Assembly: GCA_006176705.1 (NCBI GenBank)
Contig: QRFJ01004218.1
Span: forward strand, 1 to 64,000
DNA length: 64,000 nt
Source of the DNA: Cocos nucifera
Taxonomy: Eukaryota > Streptophyta > Magnoliopsida > Arecales > Arecaceae
Direction of reading: 5' to 3'
The notes under the pieces were generated by a model that was not told where the DNA came from, did no database searches, and saw nothing but the letters and a program-made list of their open reading frames with translations. Positions 31,723 through 43,279 of the stretch are shown here, one piece after another. Numbering within the stretch: position 1 is the first letter of the stretch; the number at the start of each line of letters is the position of its first letter. Position numbers and translations under genes: made by a program.

Positions 31723-34358
31723 TATAACACCCCACCCCTAAATCTGGGTGATGGTGCTACACCCCACCCTTATCTAACGGTTAAGAGGATTTTAAACTAT
31801 GCTAAGCTACAATATCATTTAAACCTGCTCCACACAATTATCCCAAATTCTTCCCCAATCAACATATACAATTCAATTTAACCTCTTGATCTAATAAAGC
31901 AAATATCATAACTTAACTCAACAATTATATAAGCAAATCCAAGGCTTCATTCACAAAACCATACTTCATACATTCATTCTAGTCATTAATCATCTTTTTA
32001 ATACATGCTTTTATAAAACAAACTAATACACATACATATAATAGTATCGAATTTAACTAACTTAGCCATACAATCCTTCTCAAAATACATATCTTTTACA
32101 AACTTATTCTCATCCAAAATACTTCCTCTGCTAGAGGTATTGATACACATGCTGAAACATACCTCCCAACCCAGCTACAAAAACTGCAAGTAAAAAGAGT
32201 GAGGGATGAGACTTGGGGAAGTCTTAGTGAGTGTATCCAACTATCAATGAGTAAAATAGGTTGATTATAATTCTTATAACATCATGCATAACTTGCTGCT
32301 AACAAATTTTCAAATATATGCATACCAACATAAATAAATCACATAATAGCTTTCTTTTAAAAGAACATATATCTTTGCTTACCACTGATGATACCACAGT
32401 AATATATTTCCATAGGATCCAGCAAGAGTACCTGTACCACAGCCACATATGGGTAACCATACCATAAGTGCATCCACATGTGAGCAGTCCCATGACACAC
32501 TCTCACATGAAGCAACCAGCATACAAACCATACTATAATTTCATCAACACGTGAGCAGTCCCATGACACACTCTCACATGGAGCAACCAGCATACAACCC
32601 ATACCATAATTTCATCAACATGTGAGCAGTTCCATGACACACTCTCACATGGATAACAATTACATATGAGCAGTCCCAAGATACTCTCTCATATAGATAA
32701 TCAATACCACATTCAAAATTACATATGAGCAGTCCCAAGATACTCTCTCATATGGGTAACCAATACCATATTCAAAATCACATATGAGTAGTCTCAAGAC
32801 ACTCTCTCATATGGATAGTCCCCTACCATGATACACTCTCAAATGAGCAGTCACAAAGTATTACAAACATCAATAAACCCCATGGCATATAAACAAAGTA
32901 AATCATGTAAGAGATGAAATCATATAAGATATCACGGTACTGCTCATTTAAAATTACCAAAGCCATGCTATTAAAATTATGTGTACATGTACTTGTTTAT
33001 GAAATATGCAAAAGCTAGCCAGAAACTATTCCTTATCTTGATAGCTCTCAAACTATGTATATAAAACCAACATAAGCTGCAAAGTACCAAAAGAGTATCT
33101 TGCTTTTCAAATAAATATCTGTACATAGCAAAATACTTTGAAAAACACTATGGATAGATGGAATTCACTCACCTCCAGCTAGCTTATTGTTCCACTTTTG
33201 GTACTTGACTTTTGCAAAGCACCCCTTTGAGAACCTTCTCCCTTTCTTTTTGTTCTATCTCAATTCTCCCAACTCAAGTAATTAGGAATCTACTGCCTAG
33301 GTTTTCCTTCTCTATTTCAGCAACTTTCTTCTCCTCAATCCAATTTATCACTCAATTCTCTCTTTTTACCAGCTGATTTCTCTTTAATTTTCATCTAAGA
33401 AGCTTCCTCTCCTAGTCCTCTTCTCTCTCCTAACTGTTCTGCTTAACTTAGAACCCTAAATAACAACAAAGAAACATGTGGTTTTTATTCTAAAAATAGA
33501 ATAAATTAAGAAGAAGATTTGCTAGGTGTCAACCCTCAAGAAAGCCAACACACACCTCTCTCTCTTCTGATTACATGGCATACTCTAAGGAAGCTAGCTA
33601 TTAAATTATTTCTAAAACAATCTATTTGAAAACCTCTTTTAAAACCCAATGGCCAGCATCGCTTTTCTGCTCTCGCCGATCAAGCTAGCTCGGGCCTAAA
33701 TCAGGTTAGCTTAAATATCAGCTGGATCAGCTCAAACTCAAATCAAATTGGCTCTCTCAGAAAAATAGAACACCCATTATTGTAGCCTAAGACTCGAGCT
33801 AGCTTGATTTTACTTCGGGTTAGCTCGGATACTCCTGCTCTTCAAAATTTTATCTCTCACCATACCGCTTGCTCAATACTCTTCTTATTTATATTTATCC
33901 TTATTTATTTTATTCTTCATTAACTTTAAAATATATATATAAATAAAGAACACCCTCCTATTTAGATTTAATAAAAAAATTAGAAAAATTAAAATTCATA
34001 AGAATAGAATTCCAAAATTTGGATTCTAGCTCTAATTATCCAAACTCAAAATTTTTATAACTTTCTTACTTTTGAATGAATAGATTAAAGGATCTCCCCA
34101 ATTCATTAAAAATTATTTTGGAACTCACCAATGCCTAAGAATCAATTATTGGGGCTTTTTGTTTCAAGAAAATACATATTTCATATAGCCCTCCTTATAG
34201 GTGCTAATTTTCAGACTTAGAAAATTTTCAGGATCCAAAATGATAGATAATCATAATTTATGGTCAAATAGCTTAAATATACCATAAAAAGCTACCATGC
34301 CACACATGCATGAGCATAAATCTTTTAATTTCTTATTTTGCTGGTTCAGGATATTATA
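31723..34358 (-). repeat. gypsy-3 5' LTR (2636 bp)
   Basis: It aligns with the 3' LTR throughout. Its termini have decayed from TGTAACA and TGTTACA to TATTATA-like and GTTATA-like forms. The LTRs differ at many positions, so the insertion is not recent. It is 72 bases shorter than its partner. Confidence 0.93.
32475..32860 (-). repeat. 59/71-bp tandem array, gypsy-3 5' LTR
   Basis: Units start at 32482, 32553, 32624, 32668, 32727, 32786 and 32845, giving seven copies with spacings 71, 71, 44, 59, 59 and 59. The array span is 72 bases less than in the other LTR, equal to the whole LTR length difference. Confidence 0.92.
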
Positions 34359-34686
34359 ATAACAACTGGTAGCCTAAACCCATCAGTATTATTGTTAAAG
34401 TAATAAGAGCGCACTACTTTATTAGATGATTCATAGATAAAATAGCTTGTAGCAGGAAATAGGTATCCAAATGAAGATGCAATAAGTATAACATGTAGGT
34501 TCATGCCAAAGTAACTGCCGACCCAGGAAAGCCTCTCTTTGCTCTTCAGTAATTTTTTTTTATGATATCCCTCCATTTTTAATCTCTCTCGGGACCTCAA
34601 CCTCTCCATTTTATTTTGGATCTCAAAGGTTGCCTTTATTTTGCCCAGTATATTGGAGTGCAAATGAAGATCCCGCTTCTAATGTT
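34359..34686. other. unassigned flank, right half
   Basis: This continues the DNA at 25952-26773. On the minus strand an open frame (34663 to 34364) contains R-L-R-S-R-E-R-L-K-M-E-G-Y and a hydrophobic stretch L-H-V-I-L-I-A-S-S-F-G-Y-L-F. Without gypsy-3 it would run about 13 codons further, to a stop near 26720. I do not recognise it, and it may not be coding. Confidence 0.4.
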
Positions 34687-37166
34687 TGATTCTATCTAGA
34701 ACTCAAGAGAATGGATGAAAAATCAAGCATATAATATGACTAAAAAATTTGCATGATTATATTTCTTATCTGAATCTTATAGCTCTTTATTAGTTCAGAT
34801 CATCTTTGACATCATCTCCTTTCTTGCTTGAGCTTTTCTCTCCTAAAATTTTTTTCTCATTTGGAGCCTCCTAGTTTGAGTCTGGATAGGATTTGTTGAA
34901 GATGGATGCTGAATCTCATTGGCATTGGAGCAATGCAATGGAGCTTCTCTTGCTGGATGCTCATTCTTCTCATAAACAGGCTCAAGGCCCTTCCTCTAGT
35001 GCCGCCATTTTCAAGAAAAATTTGCTACCAAACAAGAGATTTTGATCTTGAATTGAATTCCACTTTATATCTTTCTTATTTTGGTCAAAGAGCTCTCTTT
35101 CTTCTGATCTTTAGAATACTAAAAAGAAATTTATTAGTAGTCTTATGCTTTAATGTTTGGTCATCATCAAAATTACTTTGGCGGTCAACAATGGAGAAGA
35201 AAAAAGGCTCTCAAAGAAACCTTAAGAGAAGACCATCTTCTCTACTTTTTCTTCTCAACAGGACATCAACCATTAATGTCCTAAATAAACTTTCTCCTCC
35301 AATATTTTTGGCACACAAACCCCTCATGCCCCCTATCTCTTACCTTTAGATTTACCATGGAAAAACTCAGGGTTTCTCATTCCTTAAAACATTTAAATAG
35401 AAGGCATCCCAGCAATGCAAAGACTAGGTCAAAAGACCTAGTCAAAGTAGGAAACCAAGGTATTTTAGGGGGCATCCAACTCTTGGATGTGACCCCCTAA
35501 AATTCAGGCATGAGTTCCATGAAATCCATGTAGAAAAGGAAGAGGAAAAAAGGGGTGAACAAAATTTTGGTGGGCATGGGAAAATATTCCAAAATGAGAG
35601 GAGGAGAGTTTTGGAATCTTGAGACTATCAAATAGAGTCCTAGGTCAAACCACTTTCTAAGTTTGAACAATTCAAACCTATTTCCAAAACTACTAAGGGA
35701 AGGGGCGGGGGACTTCTTTTTGGTGTGAGAAATCTCATGCTAATAATGAGGAAATATGGCATGGGGTGTTGAGGGCATGATGCAAGGGTAGAGGAGAAGT
35801 CCTAGTCCAACTAGGACTCTCCAATTTAAACTAGGTCAACCCTAATTTATAAAATCCATTGAACTAGGATTAATGCAACCTAATTAAGGATGATCTTAGT
35901 CTAACTATAAGCCCAATTAAATCAGATTAAATTATATTTAAATCTAATTTAAATCCTAACATAATTAAAAATTAGGTGCACTCAAGTCCTTGTCAAACAA
36001 GAAAATATTCATCTTTGTAATTGGCTAATCTCATAAACCAATTAGACTTGATCTAATCAAGTTCAAACCAATTCTAATTGAATCTAATTCAATTAGACTC
36101 AATCTCAATCCAATTGCTCAATCAAATTGAGCCAATTAGTAATCTAATTGTTAATATATCCTCCTGCAATACTTGTATTTGATTAATCATCAATCACATT
36201 GATGATTTGATCACTGAATAATTTTTAATCATTGATCAACCATCCGATCCATAAAAATCTCTTATGTATGTGATCTCATAGGTTCGAACCTAAGCTGGTA
36301 GCATAAGAACTAATTTCTGTACCAATCAAAATGATCATCTAGTAATGATACCTGACGTTCAGATAGGTCAAATATATGCAAAGCAATATTCTTAGAACCC
36401 TGATCTATGGTTACCATATGATTCATCCCTTTGATCCTTAATGCTCAGGATGACTATAAGTTTGCTATCAATACTCAAAATAGTTCATTCATATTGTATT
36501 TTAAAATTTATAAATTTTATGACTCCTCATGAGGATTATCCAGGCTTAGGTTTTGCTAAATTAAAACACAGCGAGACATTTGCTCCTAAAGTTAATTAGG
36601 GGTGATCAATGCCATCTTGACTCATCCACTGACTCTACAAGTACTTGACTACACTCAAAAACCTTCCATCGCTGTATTAGAAATATAGGTATTCTAAAAC
36701 CAAAGTATAGTGAGTTGCTTGCAAGTCACCATGATGATCTCAGGTTGGAGGGACACTTATATCCATTGATCTTTACTAGCTACTCTTGATAGTAGAGTGC
36801 TTTATTGAATACGTTCAGTGTAGATGTACTCCTACATCTTATCTGTATGTCATACCAGTGTCTCCACATTACTTAGTTATGAGGACAATCAATGCATATG
36901 GCATACAATGACTTATACTCAATAGGTTATCTAACTAATTAATAATCTATCATTTGGTCATGAATAAATTTAAAAACCATCCAATAAATCCTTCTTTATC
37001 GATTGAGTGTGGTTCTAAGGACTTCATCATAAGATAGAAGTTTATTTAAGAAAGATAGACTATTTATGATGAATAAGCCAAATAACTATTATTATTTGAT
37101 AATTGATATACAAATTACAATCATCTACAACTTAGATGATTGATTTTAGGACATATTTCCTGACCA
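34687..37166 (-). repeat. copia-3 3' LTR
   Basis: On the minus strand it begins at 37166 (TGGTCAGGAAATATG, decayed from TGTTAGG-type), after the polypurine-like CAAGTGGGAG. It ends near 34687 at a GATAGAATCA terminus; this end is approximate. Long matches to 57855-59492 and 61275-61598 (copia-4) establish the repeat. The + ORF of 147 codons at 34906-35349 runs antisense to the LTR and has no family features. Confidence 0.82.
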
Positions 37167-37184
37167 CTCCCACTTGAACTAAAG

Positions 37185-38480
37185 CTAATCAGAATAATAT
37201 CAAATATTCTATCTTCTACTTGAGTTCATCGAACTCTTTCATTCCGAGGCTTTAGCAAATGGATTGATCAAGTTCTCCTTTTCCATTGATCTTCTAAAGG
37301 TCGACACCATTCTTATCTAGAATCTCCCAGACAAGGTGATAGGGATGCAGAATATGCTGATCCTGTGGTGCGCTATAGTTCTTTAGCATGAGCTATGGCT
37401 CAGTGCTACATTAGGACTGGACTATCAATGGAGGTGCCACTCCCATTTTGCTAATGGACATTTGCAACCACACGGCCTTTATAGCAGCATCAGAAAATGC
37501 ATCATATTCTGCCTCGCAAATAGAATTAGCTATAATATTTTGCTTGAAACTTTTCTAGTAGATTGCTCTTGAATCTAGGGTATAAACATAATCCAACACT
37601 CTTTTGCTATCATCTTGATCTAATTAAAAATTAAAATCAAAATACCACACAAGTTTTAAGTCAGTTTCTCCATATATGAGTCATTGGTCCTTAGTATTTC
37701 TCAAATACTTAAGGATTATCTTTACAATCTACCAGTGGTTCTCACCTAGATTAGACTGGTATCTACTTACTACTCTTAGTGACTATGTCATATTTGATCT
37801 TATACATTGATTGGGATACCCCAAGTATCTATTTAGATCTATCTCTATAGATTTTCATCCTTACGATGTAGGATGCTTCTCCCAAATCCTACATAGAGAA
37901 TTAAAATGATAGCTAAATTTTATTTCCTATAATGCTAGAATGTCATTCCTAATTAAGAGAATGTCATCCATAAATAATATAAGAAATAACTCTACAGAAC
38001 CATTTGCCCATTCATAGATGCAGGGTTGTTCTCTATTCATAACAAAGACATCCATTCCAAATGCATGTTCTTACTCTGAGATGACATCCAAACAAGCTTT
38101 ATAGGTCTTCACCTTCCCGTCTGTGTCACTCTGATCCTTTTAAAAATCTATTTGCACCTAATGAATTTTATCTCTTCAGGTGGATTAACAAGTATCCACG
38201 CACTATTGATCTTTATGGACTCTAATTTAGATTTTATGGCTCCAAGCTATTTCTTAGAGTCAGATCTCTACATGACATTCATATAGGTGATCGGATCCTC
38301 ATTGTTCTCATCAAGCTTAATAGATTACCGTCTCGCACCTAGAAATCATAGTATCTATCTAGCTAATGCGATACTCTACCAGATCTCCATTAATGGTGCC
38401 ACTTTAATAGGCTCCGAATTTGATCTAATCAAATTTGATTCTTTAGGTTTACTAGATTATGTTGGTTCTTTCTACTGATC
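37185..38480 (-). pseudogene. copia-3 RNase H and reverse transcriptase, degenerate
   Basis: RNase H remnants lie at 37190-37640. S-R-Y-Q-S-N-L-G-type connection sequence is near 37750. The catalytic box is F-M-D-D (37962-37973), followed by L-L-I-R-N-D-I. Between these the normal post-YVDD region is missing and replaced by sequence reading I-K-F-S-Y-H-F-N-S-L-C, which copia-4 shares. Upstream RT motifs are present only as fragments (38000-38250). Confidence 0.75.
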
Positions 38481-39735
38481 AAACTTCCTTAAGTTCAACA
38501 TTAGTGGCATCAGTTCCTTCTCCAAAAAACTCTTTTTTTCAAAAAGAATATCTTATCGCTGATGAACACTATTTATTCTTCAGCATGGTAGAAGTAATAA
38601 TCTCTAGTTTTCTTGAGGTACCCTATAAATAAACACCTATTGAATTGAGGTTCAAGTTTATCTATTTGCAAATATTTGACGTAGCCTGGACAATCCCAAA
38701 CCCAAAGATGAGAGAGTCTAGGTCTATGCCCAATTCATATCTCATATGGGATGTTTGCGATAGATTTACTCCGAATATTATTCAGAATAAAATAAATAGT
38801 CTCAAGAATGTAACCCCAAAATAAAACAAGCAGACTAGCAAACCCCATCATGGATCAAACCATGTCTAATAAAGTTTGATTTTTTTTTTTCGATACACCA
38901 TTATGCTGTGGTGTTCCAGAAGGAGTCCACTATGAGAGAATCCTATTCTTTGCTAGATATATCAAAAACTCATTTGATAAGTATTCACCTCCATGATCTG
39001 ATCAAAGAGTTTTAATACCTTTTCTTATTTTTTTTCTATTTCATTATGAAATTATTTAAACATTTCAAATGATTCATACTAGAAATACCCATACATAAAT
39101 ATGTCATCAGTAAACATAATGAAATAATGATATCTAACCCTAGAACTAGTGTTTTTAGGTCCACATACATTACTATGTATAAGACTAAAAATTTTACTGG
39201 CTCTTTCGTCATTTTCAATAAAAGGTGATCTTATTATTTTTTCAAGAAAACAAGATTCATAGGTCATCAATGATTCATAATCATTGACATCGAGGATTTT
39301 CTCTTAGCTTAATCTATTTATCCTATTCTTATTAACATGACTAAGCCTATGATGCCAAAGGTAGGCATCCATGATATTTTCTAACTTAGAGCATTCGGTG
39401 GATGTGTGCATTACACTCACAGGCTGTGTTAATGTAAATATTATTTTTTTATTATCCATATATTATTGTAACATCATTCACAATGATATCACAATAATCT
39501 TTCTTTATAGATAAATGATGACCATCTTTGGCCAAAAAGCCAATAGAGATCACATTCATCATAAATAGTAGACAATAGTGACAATCACTCAAAATGACAA
39601 TATTTGTTTCGAAAACTAGCTCCATGATTCCTAAAGCTATGAATAAAATAGGACTTCCATCCTCAACGATGATGAATCTTTCACCATTTTTAAACTTTCT
39701 ACTTACCTGAAGTTCTTGCAATAAATTGCATAAGA
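38481..39735 (-). pseudogene. copia-3 integrase and protease, degenerate
   Basis: Integrase pieces run from 38480 to about 39370. They include the segment E-S-C-F-L-E-K-I-I-R-S-P-F (39079-39270), which carries the second half of the zinc-binding block, and S-N-V-C-G-P, where the family has D-V-C-G-P. The protease region at 39452-39721 reads L-Q-V-S-R-K-F-K-N-G-E-R-F and D-C-H-Y-C-L-L-F-M-M-N-V-I-S-I. Confidence 0.75.
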
Positions 39736-40085
39736 CTACCGGTATCCAATACCCAGGTAGTAGAATCTTAAATAGAGAAATTTTAAGGTATTATCATATA
39801 ACATCCTTTATAAGCAACTCCTTGCTCTTTTCTCTTGTTCAGCCTATTTGGGTTGAGAAAAATATTGAGGATCATTCTTCTTCCTATGACCCTGCTTCTT
39901 ATAGTAGAAACACTTTGCCTAATTTTAGTTAGTCTTGGACCTATTCTTTTGACTAAGTTTATAAGCCCCAGCACGAACCCCTTCGTGTTGCTGAACTAAA
40001 TTCAACTTTCGATACTCATTACCAAAGTTGGGTTCCATAAGTTTATCACTATCTAACAGTGATCGGAGCAATTAGGTTTAGCTTT
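39736..40085 (-). pseudogene. copia-3 gag with most of the domain deleted
   Basis: Near 40075 the minus strand reads L-R-S-L-L-D-S-D-K-L-M-E-P-N-F-G, the usual Gag N-terminus. Within about 15 codons it jumps to the C-terminal linker, K-L-S-Q-K-N-R-S-K-T-N. A zinc-knuckle remnant C-F-Y-Y-K-K-Q-G-H-R-K-K-N then leads to the protease. About 200 residues of Gag are missing. Confidence 0.78.
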
Positions 40086-41765
40086 AATCTGAAAAGAAAA
40101 GAAAACAATAATCTAATGTATATGAATTATTTTAAGCCTAGAGACTTGGACTTTAGTCTAAAAGTTCTCCCATAATTTTATGCAAATTGGTAGCCTCTAC
40201 CTCTAATTTAGAAAATTACTTTAATTCTCTAGTAGATATTAAAATCCACATAGACTATATACGGGTTCGAGAAAAGCTCTGGCTAACCCGTGTGCACCTA
40301 TGGGTAGGTTCTCAACCAATTATTTTTTCAATCAATTTCTAATAATTAGGTTTTGCTCCAGGTATCTTTTCAATAGGCTAGGGCCTTCACTAAAAGTCTA
40401 AGTTAGATCCAACTATAACATGATAGAGTTTGGTCCATCAAACGAATGATGACTAGGCTCGAAGAAAGCTCTGACTAACCTGATCATTGTTCAGAGAGTG
40501 TGACCTAATCATCATATGATGAATTTTATTCTAATATTTCGATGAACACTAGGCATAAGGCACCTCCAATGTCCATCTAGATTATTAGACCCATTACCAA
40601 ACACCTTAATAGGAGGCTATAACTTTGTTATCCGCATAACTTTGTTATTTTAAGGACCAAATAATTTAGAGAATTTAAATTATTTATGATTTGAAGATAG
40701 AGAAGATATGGACCAAATTGCTCCCATTGACTTCACCAAGTCAAATCTTTCCACTAACTTCTTAAGTCATTAATGAGGACTAGGATCAATTTTGGTCTAT
40801 GGGCATCTAGATCAATCTCACTGATATACCTATATGACATGGGTTAGCATGAATCAATGAGTAACCTAATCAAAAGCTGATTAACTACATTGGCTAGGTA
40901 GGTGAGATCAGTGGGAGGGTTTGCCAAAGCTTGCCTCAGACACCATTAGAAATGGCTAGGTAAGCAGGTTGCCAATTAAAAACCATTGGTCTGGAAATAC
41001 CATACTTACCTTAGATATCAATTGATTTATCAATTTTGATTTGGTCTACCTAAAGATTCAGGCTCGACCACCGAGCCACGATTAGATCCATTTATTAGAT
41101 ATATGGACTATGATCAACTACAACTATTAAATTAATCTATAGAGAAGAAATGATCTAATCCTAATTAACTATTAATTAGATTTGATTAATTTTTTAACTT
41201 AGTCTATATTTGAGTCAAACCCTAGGTCTAGCCCAGTTAATGACCTTATCAAAGCTAACCCATTACCCTTTAACCGATGATTTATGAAATTGACTTAGGA
41301 TCTTCAAATTACAAACCTAGATCCTAAATAATTACTTAATTCCCAATTAAATTCAAGGCTGATGGGTTAGGGTTTGGAACTTTAGAATTATATTTTGATT
41401 TGATCATTTGAAATATTTTTAAATTTATAAATATTTTACATTGAATCATATTCAATTTATGGTTTTAGATTTGAAGCATTTCAATATTTTGATCAAATCC
41501 TAGGATTTTGAATTTAGAATTTTGTAGAAAGTAAGTTCTCAATTTAAATTCTACAAAGCATATATGTCATACATATAAATTCTAGATTCAAAAATAAAGC
41601 TACCTGTCCAATATATGCAACAATAGAATGTAGATCTAAACGTGAAACACATATCATTTAAATCTTATATAAATGATCAAAAATCAAACCATAAACCATT
41701 AAATTTTAGATTTAAAATCTAAAAGTAAATCATAAATCTTGTTAGATCTTATCAAACTTATTTAT
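40086..41765 (-). other. copia-3 untranslated leader
   Basis: This is non-coding and AT-rich. It shares the leader blocks 'aattaaaaaccattgg', 'ggctaggta' and 'catgggttagc' with copia-2. It ends where the gypsy-2 LTR begins. Confidence 0.8.
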
Positions 41766-43156
41766 TGTTGGGGATAAAATAATTTTCGCTGAAGTCCAAC
41801 AAGAAAGCTAACGTTGATATGATTTCATCTGGAGTTGCAGAAATCATGACTAAACTTCAACCAAGCTGATCTACTACTGCAATTCAATTCAAGAAAGTCA
41901 ATCTTCAGGCCATGTATGCTAGATGACCTTCCCTATTGTAACCATCTGCTCTCTTTCGACTACAGAATGCTCCAAGGTGTGATGAACTTCGTTCGGCCGA
42001 ACTTGGATAGTGAAGGGTGTGTTAACTGACTCTGGTCCTGATATTAGCAAAGCCCCATCAAATGTTAAACCCCAGCATCCTTCGATTTTGTCCATGGCAG
42101 ACCTCAAGCATAGTCGAATTCCTTTGCGGTAAAGCATATCTCATCAAATGTTATGTCAGGAACCCCATCCAGCTAAATTCCTCTCTAGTCAAATTTTATT
42201 CTGACTAAACTCCTTTGCTCTACATTGTGAATAGTAGTTGACCTCGAAAGTGGCCGAGCTTCTTCATCCCTTTCTGACAAGTGTAGATCTAGCTAGCTTA
42301 TATTGTGTGTGTCGATCGGACGAGTTTGAATAGTAAAAGGACTTCATCGTCAGTGCAAGTCTAATTCCCAATCCAAAATAGCAATCATTCCATAGATAAT
42401 GAATCACAGCACTCCTTTAATCCAAACTTCAAGCCAATCTTGAAGGCAACAGAACTTCTAAAAGCATATTGAATGGCACCAATAGGAGAAGTTCACCCAT
42501 TTCAGCTTCTGATCGATCTCGACATGATCGAACTTCTTCAAAAGTTTGGTAACAATTTTCATTGAAAGTTCTATAGTTCCATCTTTGAACTCTAGCGTGA
42601 ATACTCCTGTTAATCCCTAGCCAATCTTGAAGATGGCCGAGCACCTCAAAACTATCAAAGGCAGCACCAATAGGTTTTAACTGGTTACAAGTTCACCACC
42701 TGCTACTCGAAAGCTGATTTCCAAGTTTAGCCTACCTAACTTCAAGTTCATCCTGACGCATACAAATTGCTAATAAATGTAGAAGCCACCTCTGAACTCC
42801 AACAAATAGAACTCAATTGCCTACAAGTCGTGATAAATGATAGTTCACTCTCTGTAACAAACTTCACATGACCTAAACAGCCTACCTACATTAGTTATGG
42901 CAGTCACTTTTATTCTATTATAGGCTTTACCTATATAAGGGACACTCTATATATGTTTTTCTCTCTAAGTTCTCCTTTCTACTAAAAATTCTCTTGAGTA
43001 CCTAATCTTGTTGGCCGAAGAACTAACTTGATCATCGGAGGATCCTGCCGGAGCCACCCACATCTCATTTGGACTTTGCCTTACAGGTCTTATCGGTGAT
43101 CTCATCTTCTCCAGCTCTAACAAACTCCGACATCAGCACTATTTTTTATACTAATA
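41766..43156 (+). repeat. gypsy-2 5' LTR (1391 bp)
   Basis: It starts TGTTGGGGATAAA and ends ...TACTAATA, matching the ...CACTAACA end of gypsy-1. It is homologous to the gypsy-1 LTR but has no 28-bp array of comparable regularity. It has a TATA-like CTATATAAGG at 42931-42940. Minus ORFs at 41919-42137 and 42429-42644 are shadows. Confidence 0.85.
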
Positions 43157-43180
43157 GAATTGGTGCTAGAGTAAGGGACG
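43157..43180 (+). other. gypsy-2 primer-binding site region
   Basis: GAATTGGTGCTAGAGTAAGGGA follows the LTR end directly. Tat elements often have TTGGCGC-type sites here; this copy has TTGGTGC. The tRNA used cannot be told from the sequence alone. Confidence 0.55.
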
Positions 43181-43279
43181 CTGAGTCCTTATTCTTAAAG
43201 GAATATCCAGTTGAGTTCATCTTCTTCCTCTCCTCTCCAATTTCATAGTTCTTTTCTCTCTAATACTTGTGTTCTAGTA

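Larger units (their letters stand above)
26774..34358 (-). mobile_element. gypsy-3, long-LTR element with gag only (TR-GAG-like)
   Basis: It has two LTRs (26774-29481 and 31723-34358), terminal repeats of the TGTAACA...TGTTACA type and a tRNA-Met-type PBS next to the 5' LTR. A polypurine tract lies next to the 3' LTR. Flanking 5-mers ATAAG (26769-26773) and ATAAC (34359-34363) match at four of five bases. The internal region is only 2241 bp and encodes a Gag resembling Tekay/Del-type chromoviruses; I see no protease, RT or integrase. Either pol was deleted or this is a gag-only family mobilised in trans. Confidence 0.9.
34687..41765 (-). mobile_element. copia-3, decayed Ty1/copia element cut by gypsy-2
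   Basis: Reading right to left it has a leader, a deleted gag, protease, integrase, RT, RNase H, polypurine tract and 3' LTR. The 5' LTR is absent because gypsy-2 starts inside the leader at 41766. The 3' LTR is homologous to the copia-4 LTR and more distantly to that of copia-2. Few ORFs exceed 80 codons, so it is older than copia-1. Confidence 0.87.

Noticed and set aside
34906..35349. 147-codon + ORF
   Set aside because: It runs antisense within the copia-3 LTR, is not kept open in the homologous copia-4 LTR, and has unlikely composition.
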